Below, piece by piece: positions 34,157 to 43,805 of a stretch of 64,000 nt of DNA (positions within the stretch are counted from its first letter, which is position 1; each line of letters starts with the position of its first letter). Position numbers and translations under genes: made by a program. The notes beneath the pieces were generated by a model that was not told the DNA's origin, did not search any database, and saw nothing but the letters and a program-made list of their open reading frames with translations. Source of the DNA: Ancylomarina sp. 16SWW S1-10-2. Lineage in GTDB: Bacteria > Bacteroidota > Bacteroidia > Bacteroidales > Marinifilaceae. The stretch covers positions 62,001-126,000 of the forward strand of contig NZ_SADB01000008.1 in assembly GCF_009669305.1 (NCBI RefSeq), written 5' to 3'.

Positions 34157-34759
34157 ATCTTCTTTTTCCTGAAATAATTAATCTTTTTTAATCAATCCAC
34201 TAATTTATTCTCTACTTCCTTATGAGATAATGGCTATTCAGAATTGATTTTTATTTGTGTCAAAAATTTTTGATTGGTGTTTTGTAATAAATAGGTAGTG
34301 TGTTAATTATTAGTTATTATTGTAATTAAATTTTTAGAAAAAGAGTTTTATGTCTGTATTTTCTCTTGAAAGAAAATGTTATTAAAATCAATTTCTACAG
34401 ATATTCATATTTTTCAACTTGTCTTTTATATGTTTTACAATATCTAAAACGAATTGTTGATATTCTTTTTGATTTCTTTTTTAATGAAATTAATCGAGTT
34501 AATGTGTTGATAGTAAATAGTTTGGTGTTGTTCTGTATTGATGCTTTTTTACGTATGAACGTTTGTGTTAATTGGGTGTTGTTTTAAAACAGTTTCTTAT
34601 ATATAGCGAAAGTATTTATATTCGTCCTTTAATAATGAAATAATTCTTTAATCTAGTAAACGGATATTATAAAACTAGGTTTAAAATTGAATAGCAATTG
34701 AGGTAAATTGGAAAATCTTTTGGGTTTTCTAGGCAAATTACTTGAAAATAAATATAAAA
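34157..34759. other. 600-base AT-rich gap before the carboxyltransferase operon
   Basis: Very AT-rich spacer. A frame of about 70 codons at 34366-34587 is Phe/Leu/Ile/Val-rich, has no good start and looks spurious. No RNA gene or repeat is recognised. Confidence 0.4.
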
Positions 34760-36316
34760 ATGAAGGTATCTGAAAAGTTAGATCTCTTAAAGAAAAAAAG
34801 AGAAGAAGTTAAAAAAATGGGCGGAGAAGCTCGTGTTGCTAAACAACACGACAAAGGTAAGCTTTCCGCTCGAGAGAGATTAGACTTGCTTTTTGATGAG
34901 GGAAGTTTTAGAGAATTGGATATGTTTGTGGAGCATCGTTGTGTAAACTTTGGTTTTCAAACAACTGACATTCCAGCTGATGGTGTAATTACTGGTCATG
35001 GTCTAGTTGATGGACGTACAGTATTTGCTTATTCTCAAGACTTTACTACTAGAGGCGGTTCTTTAGGTGAAATGCATGCTGCAAAAATCTGTAAGATAAT
35101 GGATTTAGCTGTAGCTGCTGGAGCTCCAGTTATTGGTCTTAACGATTCTGGAGGAGCTCGTGTAGAAGAGGGTGTTGATGCATTAAAAGGATATGGTGAC
35201 GTATTTATGCGTAACTCAAGAGCATCAGGTGTTATTCCTCAGATTTCTGCTATCATGGGCCCTTGCGCTGGTGGTGCAGTATATTCTCCAGCAATGACCG
35301 ACTTTGTGTATATGGTTAAAAAACAAAGTCACATGTTTATTACTTCACCTTATGTAATTAAAACAGTAACTGGTGAAGAAACTACTTTTGAAGAACTTGG
35401 TGGAGCTATGGCTCACAACACTAAAAGTGGTAACGCTCATTTTGCTTGTGATTCAGATGAAGAAACAATTGAAGCAATTCGCGAGCTTTTAAGCTACCTT
35501 CCAAGTAATAATATTGATGAAGCTCCTCAAATGCAAATGGGAGATGATCCTCAACGTGTTTGTGAAGAGTTAGATACAATTATTCCTGACGATCCTAAGA
35601 CACCTTACGATATGAAGCTTGTCATAGAATCAGTTCTTGATCAAGGTGAATTTTATGAAGTTCATGAGCACTATGCTGAGAATGCAATTGTTGGCTTTGG
35701 TCGATTAGATAATAATTCAGTTGGTATCGTTGCTAACCAACCATTCATTCAAGCTGGTTGTTTAAATATTGATGCATCTGATAAGATTAGTCGTTTTGTA
35801 CGTACTTGTGATGCTTTTAATATTCCATTAATCACTTTTGTAGATGTTCCAGGATACCTTCCAGGAGTTGAACAAGAGCAAGGTGGTATTATTCGTCACG
35901 GAGCAAAATTACTTTGGAGTTATGCTGAAGCTACTGTGCCTAAATTTACTGTGGTAACACGTAAAGATTATGGTGGAGCTTACTTGGCAATGTGTGCTAA
36001 GCCTTTGGGAGCAGATATGGTATTTGCATGGCCAACTGCAGAAATTGCTGTAATGGGTGCTAAAGGTGCTGTAGAAGTAATTTCTGCTTACAAAAAAGAA
36101 ATTGCTGGTGCTGATGATAAGCAAGCTAAAACTGATGAGAAAATTAAAGAGTACGAAGATGCTTTTAGCGTTCCTTACTTGGCAGCTCAACGTGGTCATA
36201 TTGACGACGTAATTCTTCCTAGCGAAACTCGTGCACGATTGGTTGATGCACTTAATGCTATGAAAACAAAAACAGAAGTTTTACCAGCTAAAAAACATGG
36301 AAATATTCCATTGTAA
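34760..36316 (+). CDS. mmdA: Carboxyltransferase subunit of methylmalonyl-CoA decarboxylase/transcarboxylase (MmdA-like)
   Basis: The protein has 518 residues from the ATG at 34760; an upstream TTG in frame at 34742 is less likely. It is a two-part acyl-CoA carboxyltransferase: ARERLDLLFDEGSFRELD, GGSLGEMHAAKICKIMDLA, GLNDSGGARVEEGVDAL and MGPCAGGAVYSPAMTDF in the N-terminal half; FVDVPGYLPGVEQEQGGIIRHGAKLL and GGAYLAMCAKPLGADMVFAWPTAEIAVMGAKGAVEV in the C-terminal half. It handles carboxyl transfer between biotin and methylmalonyl-CoA or propionyl-CoA. Paired with a biotin-carrier/pyruvate carboxyltransferase protein 280 bases on and with no sodium-pump beta subunit in view, the set resembles the 12S part of transcarboxylase. 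Highly expressed-type codons. Confidence 0.9.
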   Translation: MKVSEKLDLLKKKREEVKKMGGEARVAKQHDKGKLSARERLDLLFDEGSFRELDMFVEHRCVNFGFQTTDIPADGVITGHGLVDGRTVFAYSQDFTTRGGSLGEMHAAKICKIMDLAVAAGAPVIGLNDSGGARVEEGVDALKGYGDVFMRNSRASGVIPQISAIMGPCAGGAVYSPAMTDFVYMVKKQSHMFITSPYVIKTVTGEETTFEELGGAMAHNTKSGNAHFACDSDEETIEAIRELLSYLPSNNIDEAPQMQMGDDPQRVCEELDTIIPDDPKTPYDMKLVIESVLDQGEFYEVHEHYAENAIVGFGRLDNNSVGIVANQPFIQAGCLNIDASDKISRFVRTCDAFNIPLITFVDVPGYLPGVEQEQGGIIRHGAKLLWSYAEATVPKFTVVTRKDYGGAYLAMCAKPLGADMVFAWPTAEIAVMGAKGAVEVISAYKKEIAGADDKQAKTDEKIKEYEDAFSVPYLAAQRGHIDDVILPSETRARLVDALNAMKTKTEVLPAKKHGNIPL

Positions 36317-36356
36317 GAGTGATTTAATTTTAAATTAATTATTAATACCAATAGTT

Positions 36357-36545
36357 ATGACACGAGAAGAAAAAATTAAAAAAGCAGTGCTTGTAGCAGT
36401 TGCTTACCACATAGAACAAGAGAAAGCTGAAGCATTAAAATGTGAAGTTTCAACTACTAGTTCTTGGTCACGTACAGGCATTAAAATGATGATGACTAAA
36501 CGTAAGATTATTCAGCTTCGTGGTCGAAACTTACGAAGTGCGTAA
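36357..36545 (+). CDS. Small accessory protein between carboxyltransferase subunits
   Basis: This 62-residue basic protein starts MTREEKIKKAVLVAVAYHIEQE and ends KRKIIQLRGRNLRSA, with a Trp in SSWSRTG. It occupies the place where sodium-pumping decarboxylases encode the gamma/delta (OadG/MmdD) subunit, but it has no membrane helix. Similar short proteins with an AVAYH-type helix and a terminal RGR segment are common at this position in related operons; their role is likely in assembly or subunit contact (inference). It lies 40 bases after mmdA and 53 before the biotin protein. Confidence 0.7.
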   Translation: MTREEKIKKAVLVAVAYHIEQEKAEALKCEVSTTSSWSRTGIKMMMTKRKIIQLRGRNLRSA

Positions 36546-36598
36546 TTCCATTTTTATGGTTGCCAGGAAAAGTATTAATTAGAAAAAAAATATAAAAA

Positions 36599-38503
36599 AT
36601 GACATTCGATAAACACGGGGTTTTAGAAATGACCCAGCTTAATTTTGACGCTGATCGTCCAAAAGCTAAAAATCCAATTAAAATTAATGATGTAAGCTTA
36701 CGTGATGGACATCAATCTCTATTTGCTACACGTGGTCGTACAGAAGATATGTTGCCTGTTGCAGAAATGATTGACAACGCAGGATATAACGCTGTTGAAA
36801 CTTGGGGTGGTGCTACTTTCGATACAATGCACCGTTTCTTGGGTGAAGATCCATGGGAACGTTTAAGAGTATTGAAAAAGTATATGCCTAAAACACCATT
36901 TTCAATGCTTCTTCGTGGGCAGAATGTGGTAGGATACCGTAACTATGCTGATGATGTAGTTCAATCTTTTGTTCAAAGATCAATTGATAATGGTATGGAT
37001 ATCTTTCGTTGTTTTGATGCATTGAATGACTTCAGAAACTTCGAAACTGCAGCTAAAGTTATTAAAGATAACAAAAAACATCTTCAAGGTGTTGTGTGTT
37101 ATACACTTAATCAACCTCGTTTAGGTGGTGATGTATATAACATGGACTACTACCTTAATAAGGTGAAAGATCTTATTAAATTTGGTGTAGATTCAATTTG
37201 TATTAAGGATATGGCTGGATTGATAGCTCCTTATGATATCTACAATTTAGTACGTGAAATCAAGAAATTTACTGATACACCAATTAACTTGCATACTCAC
37301 TTTACTTCAGGTATGGGTGATCTTGCAATTTTTAAAGCTATAGAAGCTGGTGTAGATATCGTTGATACTTGTATCGGACCTTACGCTTACCGTACTTCTC
37401 ATCCTGCTGTTGAGCCAATGATTATGTCTTTATTAGGCACAAATCGTGATTCAGGAATGGATATTAATAAGATTACTGCTATTGCTGCTGAAATGGAGAA
37501 ATCTATTCCTAAATATAAGCACTTAGACAATAGTCCTAAATATGCTACTACTGATATCAATGTGTTATTGCATCAAACTCCAGGTGGAATGCTTTCTAAC
37601 CTTGTAAATCAGTTGAAAGCAATGGATAAATTGGATAAACTTCCTGAAGTTTTCCGTTTGTTACCTAAAGTTCGTAAAGATCTTGGTAATATTCCATTGG
37701 TTACGCCTACATCACAAATTGTTGGTGTACAAACAGTAAACAATGTATTATTCGATACTTTCGAAGGAGAATATGCACAAATTACTAAAGAGGTAAAAGA
37801 CCTTTGCTACGGATTGTATGGTAAAACAACTCATCCAATTAATCCAGAACTTCAAAAGAAAGCTCTTAAGGGTTATGCAAGAGGTGAAGAACCTATTACT
37901 GTACGTCCAGGATCTATTCTTGAACCAGAAATGGATGCTGTTAAAACTGAATTCGGAGATCTTGCAAAAGATATTGATGACGAAGTTTTATGTGCACTTT
38001 ATCCTGTTACAGGAAAACGTTTCTTGAAATGGAAATATGGTTTGGAAGAAATTCCAGCAGATGTTAAACCTAAAACTTTGGAAGAAGTTGCAAAAGCAGA
38101 TGAGCTTGTAAGAAAAGCACTTTCTGGCGAACTTACTTCTAAAGGAAAAGGTAACGGTCGTGAGATTGAAGTTACTATTGAAGGTGAAACTTTTACTGTA
38201 GAAGTAAATGATCCTAACGGTTCTTCTGCTCCTCAATTTAAAGGACGTAAGAAAAAAGATTCTGCAAAAGAAGAAGAAACAACAGGAAGCCTTGTTGCTC
38301 CACTTCCAGGTATGGTTGTTGAGTACAAAGTAAAAGTTGGTGACGAAGTTAAAGCAGGAGATACACTTGTTGTACTTGAGGCAATGAAGATGATGAATAA
38401 CATCAATGGTAAAATTGATGGTGTTGTTAAAGAGATCAGATATGAATCAAGTGATTCTGTTTCTAAAGGTGATGTTCTTTTAGTAATTGAGCCAAAAGCT
38501 TAA
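36599..38503 (+). CDS. Pyruvate/oxaloacetate carboxyltransferase with biotin domain (PycB/OadA type)
   Basis: The protein has 634 residues. The HMGL-like carboxyltransferase domain occupies about residues 25-300: NDVSLRDGHQSLFATR with metal-binding Asp, ETWGGATFDTMHRFLGEDPWERL, RGQNVVGYRNY, CIKDMAGL with the carbamylatable Lys and LHTHFTSG with two His ligands. A conserved carboxylase middle domain follows. A flexible charged linker (about 535-560) leads to the biotinyl domain, with EAMKMMN and biotinylated Lys near the C terminus. It transfers carboxyl groups between pyruvate/oxaloacetate and biotin: a fusion of transcarboxylase 5S and 1.3S parts. With mmdA it could exchange carboxyl from methylmalonyl-CoA to pyruvate, or serve a membrane decarboxylase if a beta subunit exists elsewhere. 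Confidence 0.92.
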   Translation: MTFDKHGVLEMTQLNFDADRPKAKNPIKINDVSLRDGHQSLFATRGRTEDMLPVAEMIDNAGYNAVETWGGATFDTMHRFLGEDPWERLRVLKKYMPKTPFSMLLRGQNVVGYRNYADDVVQSFVQRSIDNGMDIFRCFDALNDFRNFETAAKVIKDNKKHLQGVVCYTLNQPRLGGDVYNMDYYLNKVKDLIKFGVDSICIKDMAGLIAPYDIYNLVREIKKFTDTPINLHTHFTSGMGDLAIFKAIEAGVDIVDTCIGPYAYRTSHPAVEPMIMSLLGTNRDSGMDINKITAIAAEMEKSIPKYKHLDNSPKYATTDINVLLHQTPGGMLSNLVNQLKAMDKLDKLPEVFRLLPKVRKDLGNIPLVTPTSQIVGVQTVNNVLFDTFEGEYAQITKEVKDLCYGLYGKTTHPINPELQKKALKGYARGEEPITVRPGSILEPEMDAVKTEFGDLAKDIDDEVLCALYPVTGKRFLKWKYGLEEIPADVKPKTLEEVAKADELVRKALSGELTSKGKGNGREIEVTIEGETFTVEVNDPNGSSAPQFKGRKKKDSAKEEETTGSLVAPLPGMVVEYKVKVGDEVKAGDTLVVLEAMKMMNNINGKIDGVVKEIRYESSDSVSKGDVLLVIEPKA

Positions 38504-38529
38504 TCACTTTTTGATAATTATATTTTAAG

Positions 38530-38569
38530 TACCCCCTGAATTTATTTTCAGGGGGTATTTTTTTTTACG
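38530..38569 (+). terminator. Terminator of the carboxyltransferase operon
   Basis: The stem TACCCCCTGAA / TTCAGGGGGTA is followed by a run of nine T. Confidence 0.92.
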
Positions 38570-38674
38570 TTTTTTTGGATGTTTACTCTAAATCTGATTA
38601 TAGTTCAGAGGTCGTAATGGCAGATTTTTGTAGCTGTAATACTTTTAAAGTGTTTCATAAATATGAAATAGTAA

Positions 38675-39595
38675 CTTGAATACAGGTCTCAATCAGGTGT
38701 TGCATTAAGTAAAACCGAAGTTTTATTAAGTATTGAACAACAATATTGGTCCTTGATTTCTTTGATGGAACAAAAGAAGGTAACAGCAAAAGCGATATCT
38801 TTTCTTACCGATGTAGTCACCGATATGAATCCGTTACAAAATAGGTGTGGTGACCAAAATGAGGTGTTAAAGCCTAAAGTCGAGTTAAACAATTCTAAGC
38901 TGTTTCAAATTAATATTGAGAACAATATTGCATTAGCTAAGATGGCACTTAACCAGTCAATTGGTTTAGGTATTGAAAATCCAATGCATAACGCTGATAC
39001 AACAATAGAAATTCATCAAAATTGAATTTAATATAGTGATGATAATCTAACGAATCGTGAGGAAGTTAGGATTTTGAATAGTCAGGTTGAAATTAAAAAC
39101 TCAGAAGTAAAAATCGTTCATTCAGATTATTTACCTCAGTTGATTTCCTTTGCAAATTATAGGTATCAAAATCCAGATCATCTTGCTCAAAACGAGGGAG
39201 AGTTAACTTGGAATGCAGGTTTATCATTAAGTATCCCTGTTTTTCATTGGGGTGAAAGAAAGTTAAAAGTAATTCAGTCTAAAATGAATTTGGAAAGTTC
39301 AAAGAATACACTTGAGAGAACAAAAGAATTAGTCGTTCTGGAAATGCATCAGTCCATTTTTAACTTGAAAGAGGCTTTGGTAAAACTAGATTTCACACTA
39401 GAAGCTTTAGAACAATCAGAAGAAAATCTTGCTCTTGAAACGAATAGATTGACTGTAGAGGTTGCAACAACAACTGATCTTCTAAATGCACAATCGCAAT
39501 GGCAAAAGGCTCATGTAGACTATATATCAGCTAAAGTAAATGTTAAAATTAATGAAGCTAAATATTACAAATCAATTGGGGCGTTGAATCCTTAA
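38675..39595 (+). pseudogene. Decayed TolC-family outer membrane efflux protein
   Basis: One reading frame carries TolC-like sequence: VALSKTEVLLSIEQQYWSLI, VELNNSKLFQINIENNIALA, then, after in-frame TGA (39023) and TAA (39029), SDDNLTNREEVRILNSQVEI, PQLISFANYRYQNPDH, GLSLSIPVFHWGERKLK and a helical C terminus with LNAQSQWQKAHVDYISA. The N-terminal third with the signal peptide is missing; the frame is closed by TAA at 38672. Two nonsense codons plus the truncation make it a pseudogene. The 3' half from a TTG at 39074 stays open for 173 codons but could not form a barrel with export signal. No MFP or RND pump genes flank it. Confidence 0.75.
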
Positions 39596-40083
39596 TTGGC
39601 ATTTTGGTTGTTAATCATTTTTTGTTTAAATGTCTTTGGTTGTTTATAAAACACGATGCTATGAAATAATTGTTAGGAATAAATGGGTACATAAAGTAGT
39701 TTTATTTATAATACCGCACGACAATATGTGTTATGCAGCATATATAGAGGTTTGGAAAGTTAAAGAAGTTAAATAAAATAAAAACATTCATAATGAATGA
39801 ACAATCTATTGTAAAACTAATTAGTTTCACACTAACAAATTGAAACCCTTAGCTGTCTTGTATCCCACTAATTTAGCTAATTCGGGTTTTTGATATATAA
39901 TATTCTTTTTACTTAGATATTTTGTGATGACATTTTAGGCTTTAGATTTTTAATTTGATGCCATAATTTGTTGTGATGAAACTTTGACTCTTGTATGAAA
40001 AATTCGAGTTCTTAAATCTAGATTGAACTAGATAAACGACTTGAGTCTATATGGTTCTTAGGTAAGAATTTAATGAATTAATT
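39596..40083. other. 490-base gap before the V-ATPase operon, with a stem-loop
   Basis: No gene is seen. AAACCCTTAGCT (39843-39854) pairs with AGCTAA-TTC-GGGTTT (39875-39889), a two-part 12-bp stem with a 3-base bulge followed by TTTTT-like sequence, probably a terminator or leader structure. A dyad CATTCA-TAA-TGAATG lies at 39785-39799. The V-ATPase promoter must be in the last 200 bases but no clean box is visible. Confidence 0.45.
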
Positions 40084-41853
40084 ATGAATAGTAACAGTAA
40101 AAGAACAGGAGTTCTCATCTCCATTCAGGATTCTCTAGTTAAGGCCCGCTATAATGAGAACGTAATTATGGGAGAAACTGCTGAAATTTTGGTAGAAGGT
40201 AAATTTTTGCAGGCGGAAGTATTACAGATTGTTTCTGATCCTAAAAATGCTAAGCTTGGAATTGTTGAAATGCAAGTGTTTGAAGATTTAACAGGGGCTA
40301 AGATCGGTGATTTAGTTGTATTTAAAGGGAAAGCTCTTTCGGTTCTTTTAGGTCCTGGTCTGTTAACCAGTATTTGGGATGGTCTTCAGAATGCACTTTA
40401 CCCCTTAGGAAAGCAGGACAGTTATTTAAAACCAGGAATGAGGGCTCCCGCTCTTGATGAAGAAAAATTATGGGACTTTACACCAATGGTAAAGCCTGGA
40501 GATACTCTTTATGGAGGTCATGCAATAGGGTCGGTTCCCGAAGGTCGATTTATTCACAAAATATTGGTTCCCTTTGGATTTGGAAAATGTAAAATTCAGA
40601 CAATTATTGAGAGCAGTTTGGTCAATATTACTCAAACTGTTGCTATTGTAACTGATGAGCACAATAAGGAACACGAGTTAAAATTGGTTTTTAGTCATCC
40701 AGTTAAGTCACCCATTCCATTTATGGAACGTTCCATTCCGAAAAAGACAATTTCGACAGGAGTGCGCGTAATTGATTTATTGGCTCCAGTTGCTTATGGT
40801 GGAACAGTTGGAAATCCTGGACCTTTTGGGGCAGGTAAAACCGTATTGCAGCATTCTCTTTGCAAATATGCACTTGCTGATATTATCATCATGGCAGCTT
40901 GTGGCGAACGTGCTGGTGAGGCCGTAGAAGTTTTTAAAGATTTTGCTGAATTGGATGATCCATCAACAGGAGAATCTTTGATGAATAGGATGTGTATTTT
41001 TGGAAATACCAGTTCAATGCCAGTGGCTGCGCGTGAAGCGAGTGTTTTTATTGCTTTAACGGTTGGTGAATACTATCGTTATCAAGGGTATAATGTTATT
41101 TTATTGGCAGACTCGACTTCTCGTTGGGCGCAGGCGCTTCGCGAACGGAGTGGTCGTCAGGGTGATATTCCTGGACCAGAGGCTTTTCCAATGGATATTC
41201 CCGATCAAATAAAAGGAATGTACCAACGTGCGGGAGCTGATACGGGTTCAGGCGGATCATTAACATTTATTGGTACTGTTTCGCCAGCGGGTGGAAACTT
41301 TCAGGAACCTGTAACGCAAGCTACTATGGATTCTACAGGTGGTTTTTGGGGTTTGTCACAAGATCGTGCCGATGCAAAAAAATATCCAGCCATTGATTCT
41401 TTGGTTTATACCAATTCGGTGTACGATAGTTTTATTTCGAAAGAGGATCGCGATCAGATTCTGAAGACGTTGCAGGAAGCTAACGATATAGATCAAACAA
41501 TTAGTACGATTGGATTGAAAAAAGTACCAGTTGAAAAATATGTGCTCTACCAAAAAGGTCAAACAATTGATTTTTGCGTGTTACAGCAGGATGCTTTTCA
41601 TGAATTGGATGCCTGTACTCGTCCCGAACGACTTCAGGTAATCAATATGGCCATTCAAAAGTTAATTAAGACTCCGATTCATTTTTCTAACGAAGAAGGA
41701 GATGTGGAAGAGTTAAAAGAGCAAATTAAAACGGAGTTTGATCAGCTTCGCTTGTGGTGGAAAGATTGGAATGCAAATGCCAAAAGTGATGCTGAGTTAG
41801 CAGGTTTGCCTGAACAGATCGAAAATTTTGTTTTACAAGAACAATACGCATAA
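40084..41853 (+). CDS. atpA: V-type ATPase catalytic subunit A
   Basis: This 589-residue protein is the catalytic nucleotide-binding subunit of the V1/A1 head. Walker A is GPFGAGKT near residue 246, preceded by RVIDLLAPVAYGGTVGNP; Walker B lies in NVILLADSTSRWAQALRE; the catalytic Glu is in ACGERAGEAVEVFKDF. The non-homologous region typical of A subunits (PGLLTSIWDGLQNAL to KPGDTLYGGHAIGSV) is present. ATP hydrolysis or synthesis by A3B3 drives or uses rotation of subunit D. It is the first gene of a seven-gene operon; its TAA overlaps the next ATG (TAATG). Confidence 0.96.
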   Translation: MNSNSKRTGVLISIQDSLVKARYNENVIMGETAEILVEGKFLQAEVLQIVSDPKNAKLGIVEMQVFEDLTGAKIGDLVVFKGKALSVLLGPGLLTSIWDGLQNALYPLGKQDSYLKPGMRAPALDEEKLWDFTPMVKPGDTLYGGHAIGSVPEGRFIHKILVPFGFGKCKIQTIIESSLVNITQTVAIVTDEHNKEHELKLVFSHPVKSPIPFMERSIPKKTISTGVRVIDLLAPVAYGGTVGNPGPFGAGKTVLQHSLCKYALADIIIMAACGERAGEAVEVFKDFAELDDPSTGESLMNRMCIFGNTSSMPVAAREASVFIALTVGEYYRYQGYNVILLADSTSRWAQALRERSGRQGDIPGPEAFPMDIPDQIKGMYQRAGADTGSGGSLTFIGTVSPAGGNFQEPVTQATMDSTGGFWGLSQDRADAKKYPAIDSLVYTNSVYDSFISKEDRDQILKTLQEANDIDQTISTIGLKKVPVEKYVLYQKGQTIDFCVLQQDAFHELDACTRPERLQVINMAIQKLIKTPIHFSNEEGDVEELKEQIKTEFDQLRLWWKDWNANAKSDAELAGLPEQIENFVLQEQYA

Positions 41854-43181
41854 TGATACGAAAAGAAATTAATAGGATTAGCGAAGTTGGAAAAGCGTTA
41901 ATTTCCGTAGAAGGAAATCCGGGCGTTGCTCTAAATCACGTGGTTGAGTTGCTCGAAGCTGATACAAATCAAAGTCTTTCCTTTGCAAAAGCGATTAATA
42001 TTACTGAGGATACGACTCGTTTTCAGGTTTTTAATGGAACTCAAGGTTTGAGTACGAAAACAAAAATTAGAATGCATGAATTGCCTTTAACGGCTGGTTT
42101 TTCGCATAAAATGCTTGGACGAAGTTTCGACGGTGTTGGTCATGTGAATGATGGTGGACCTGATATTCTATTTGAGAAAGAATTGTCGACTCGTTTAGAT
42201 ACCTTAAATCCGACAGCACGTTTGGTGCCAAAACAACCTCTGTGGACAGGTATTCCGATGATTGATGTGTTTAATACCATGGTTAAATCGCAGAAAATTC
42301 CAATTTTTGCAGGACCTACCGAGCCTTATAATCGTTTGCTTTCGCAAATTGCGCAAGGTGCACAGGCTGATATTATCATATTTGCAGGTATTGGATTAAA
42401 GTTCGATGAATATCATTACTTCAAAGAGGAACTTTCAAAATCGGGAAATATGGATAAAACCATTATGTTTTCTCATTTGGCTGGCGATTCACAAATTAAA
42501 GGTTTGATGTTGCCTGATGTTGCATTAAGTGTTGCTCGTGAATTTGGCGATCAAGGAAAAGATGTACTGGTTTTGCTTACCGATATGACCAATTGGTCGA
42601 ATATTTTACGAAATGTAGCCAACTATCAGGATATGATTCCTTCTTTGCAAGGATATCCTGGTTCGTTATATTCTGAATTAGCTAAAAGATATGAGGTTGC
42701 TGCCGATATCGATGGAGCTGGTTCCATCACAATTATTGGGGCGACTACTATGGAATCGTTGGAAGATCCGGTTCCTGATAATACGGGTTACATTACCGAA
42801 GGCCAGTTCTTTTTGGAAAATGGGAAACTAAAATTGGCTCGTTCTCTTTCTCGTCTTAAGCAGCAGGTAAATGGAGGAACTAGAAATGATCATCGGGCTG
42901 TAATGACGGCTATGGCTTCCTTACTTGCCGATGCTGAAAAAGCTTATGAAGCTGCCGAAGTAGGAGCTGCCAATGATGCGTTCTCTCAAAAATTGTTGCG
43001 ATATAGAAAAGATTTTATTGATCAAATAGAAGAACCTTTCGGAGAACCTCTTCAACTTGAAGCTGCCTTGGATTTGTGTTGGGATGTGTTACGCAAACAT
43101 TTTGAACCTATTGAAACCGGATTAAGTAAAAAATTGACGGATCAATATTGGGATTTGAAAGATTCAGAAAAAGGAATTTAG
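41853..43181 (+). CDS. atpB: V-type ATPase subunit B
   Basis: This 442-residue regulatory nucleotide-binding subunit alternates with A in the head. Recognisable stretches are DGVGHVNDGGPDI, ARLVPKQPLWTGIPMIDVFNTMVKSQKIPIFAGPTEPYNRLLSQIA, LLTDMTNWSNILRNV and GYPGSLYSELAKRYE. The P-loop is degenerate (FAGPTEPYNRLL), as expected for the non-catalytic B subunit. Its start overlaps the stop of the A gene, so expression is coupled. Confidence 0.96.
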   Translation: MIRKEINRISEVGKALISVEGNPGVALNHVVELLEADTNQSLSFAKAINITEDTTRFQVFNGTQGLSTKTKIRMHELPLTAGFSHKMLGRSFDGVGHVNDGGPDILFEKELSTRLDTLNPTARLVPKQPLWTGIPMIDVFNTMVKSQKIPIFAGPTEPYNRLLSQIAQGAQADIIIFAGIGLKFDEYHYFKEELSKSGNMDKTIMFSHLAGDSQIKGLMLPDVALSVAREFGDQGKDVLVLLTDMTNWSNILRNVANYQDMIPSLQGYPGSLYSELAKRYEVAADIDGAGSITIIGATTMESLEDPVPDNTGYITEGQFFLENGKLKLARSLSRLKQQVNGGTRNDHRAVMTAMASLLADAEKAYEAAEVGAANDAFSQKLLRYRKDFIDQIEEPFGEPLQLEAALDLCWDVLRKHFEPIETGLSKKLTDQYWDLKDSEKGI

Positions 43182-43197
43182 CTTAAAAAAATAAAGA

Positions 43198-43803
43198 ATG
43201 AAAGAGACCAAAGAAAACTTGGAAGGAATTGTTTTGAAGCTTAAAGATCAAGGCGTTAAAGCAGGACAAGAGGAAAAATATAAAATAGTAGAGGCTGCTA
43301 AAAAGCAGGCCGAAGAACTATTGGTTAAAGCTAAATTGGAAAGTAATCAAATTATTCAAGAGGCAAAGACAAGTGCTGCTCAGTTCGAAAAAAATGGGAA
43401 AGCTGCTTTGGCGCAAGCTTCTCGTGATTTGATTGAGGCAACAAAAATTGCCATCCTAAAACATTTGCAGTCTACTTTTGGAAAACAATGTGAAAGCTTG
43501 TTTACTGAGGAACAATACTTATCGGAATTACTACCAGTAGTACTGGCTAATATACCAGGGAATAAAAAGGTTGCCATTTCATCGGAATTAATGCCACAAA
43601 TGGAATCTTATTTGTTGAAAGACGCTATAAATAAGGGAGTAGAATTACAAGCTTTGCCAAATAGTGAAGCCAAAATTGTGGTGAATTGCGACGAAAAAAG
43701 TGGCATTCAATTTGTGATAAGTGCAAAGGATATTCAGGAGTCTGTATTTTCTCTTGTTAATCAAAATTTAGTTGAATTACTCACCAATAATGAGGAGAAA
43801 TAG
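43198..43803 (+). CDS. atpE: V-type ATPase subunit E (peripheral stalk)
   Basis: This 201-residue protein has a long N-terminal helix with Ala/Glu/Lys heptads (residues 1-85, KQAEELLVKAKLESNQIIQEAKTSA) and a small C-terminal alpha/beta domain, the layout of stalk subunit E. It would connect the A/B head to subunit I in the membrane. Low sequence conservation is usual for the family; the call rests on the helix pattern, size and place in the operon. It starts 16 bases after the B gene. Confidence 0.85.
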   Translation: MKETKENLEGIVLKLKDQGVKAGQEEKYKIVEAAKKQAEELLVKAKLESNQIIQEAKTSAAQFEKNGKAALAQASRDLIEATKIAILKHLQSTFGKQCESLFTEEQYLSELLPVVLANIPGNKKVAISSELMPQMESYLLKDAINKGVELQALPNSEAKIVVNCDEKSGIQFVISAKDIQESVFSLVNQNLVELLTNNEEK

Positions 43804-43805
43804 TC

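Noticed and set aside
34366..34587. 73-codon open frame in the AT-rich gap before mmdA
   Set aside because: Composition is Phe/Leu/Ile/Val-dominated as expected from poly-T-rich DNA, without a start signal or domain.
34742..34759. TTG start extending the carboxyltransferase by six residues
   Set aside because: The ATG at 34760 gives the normal family N terminus (KVSEKLDLLKKKR); the extension is an AT-rich leader.
39785..39799. Dyad CATTCA-TAA-TGAATG as a third TetR operator
   Set aside because: The half-sites point the opposite way to AATGAAC-GTTCATT and no related gene follows.
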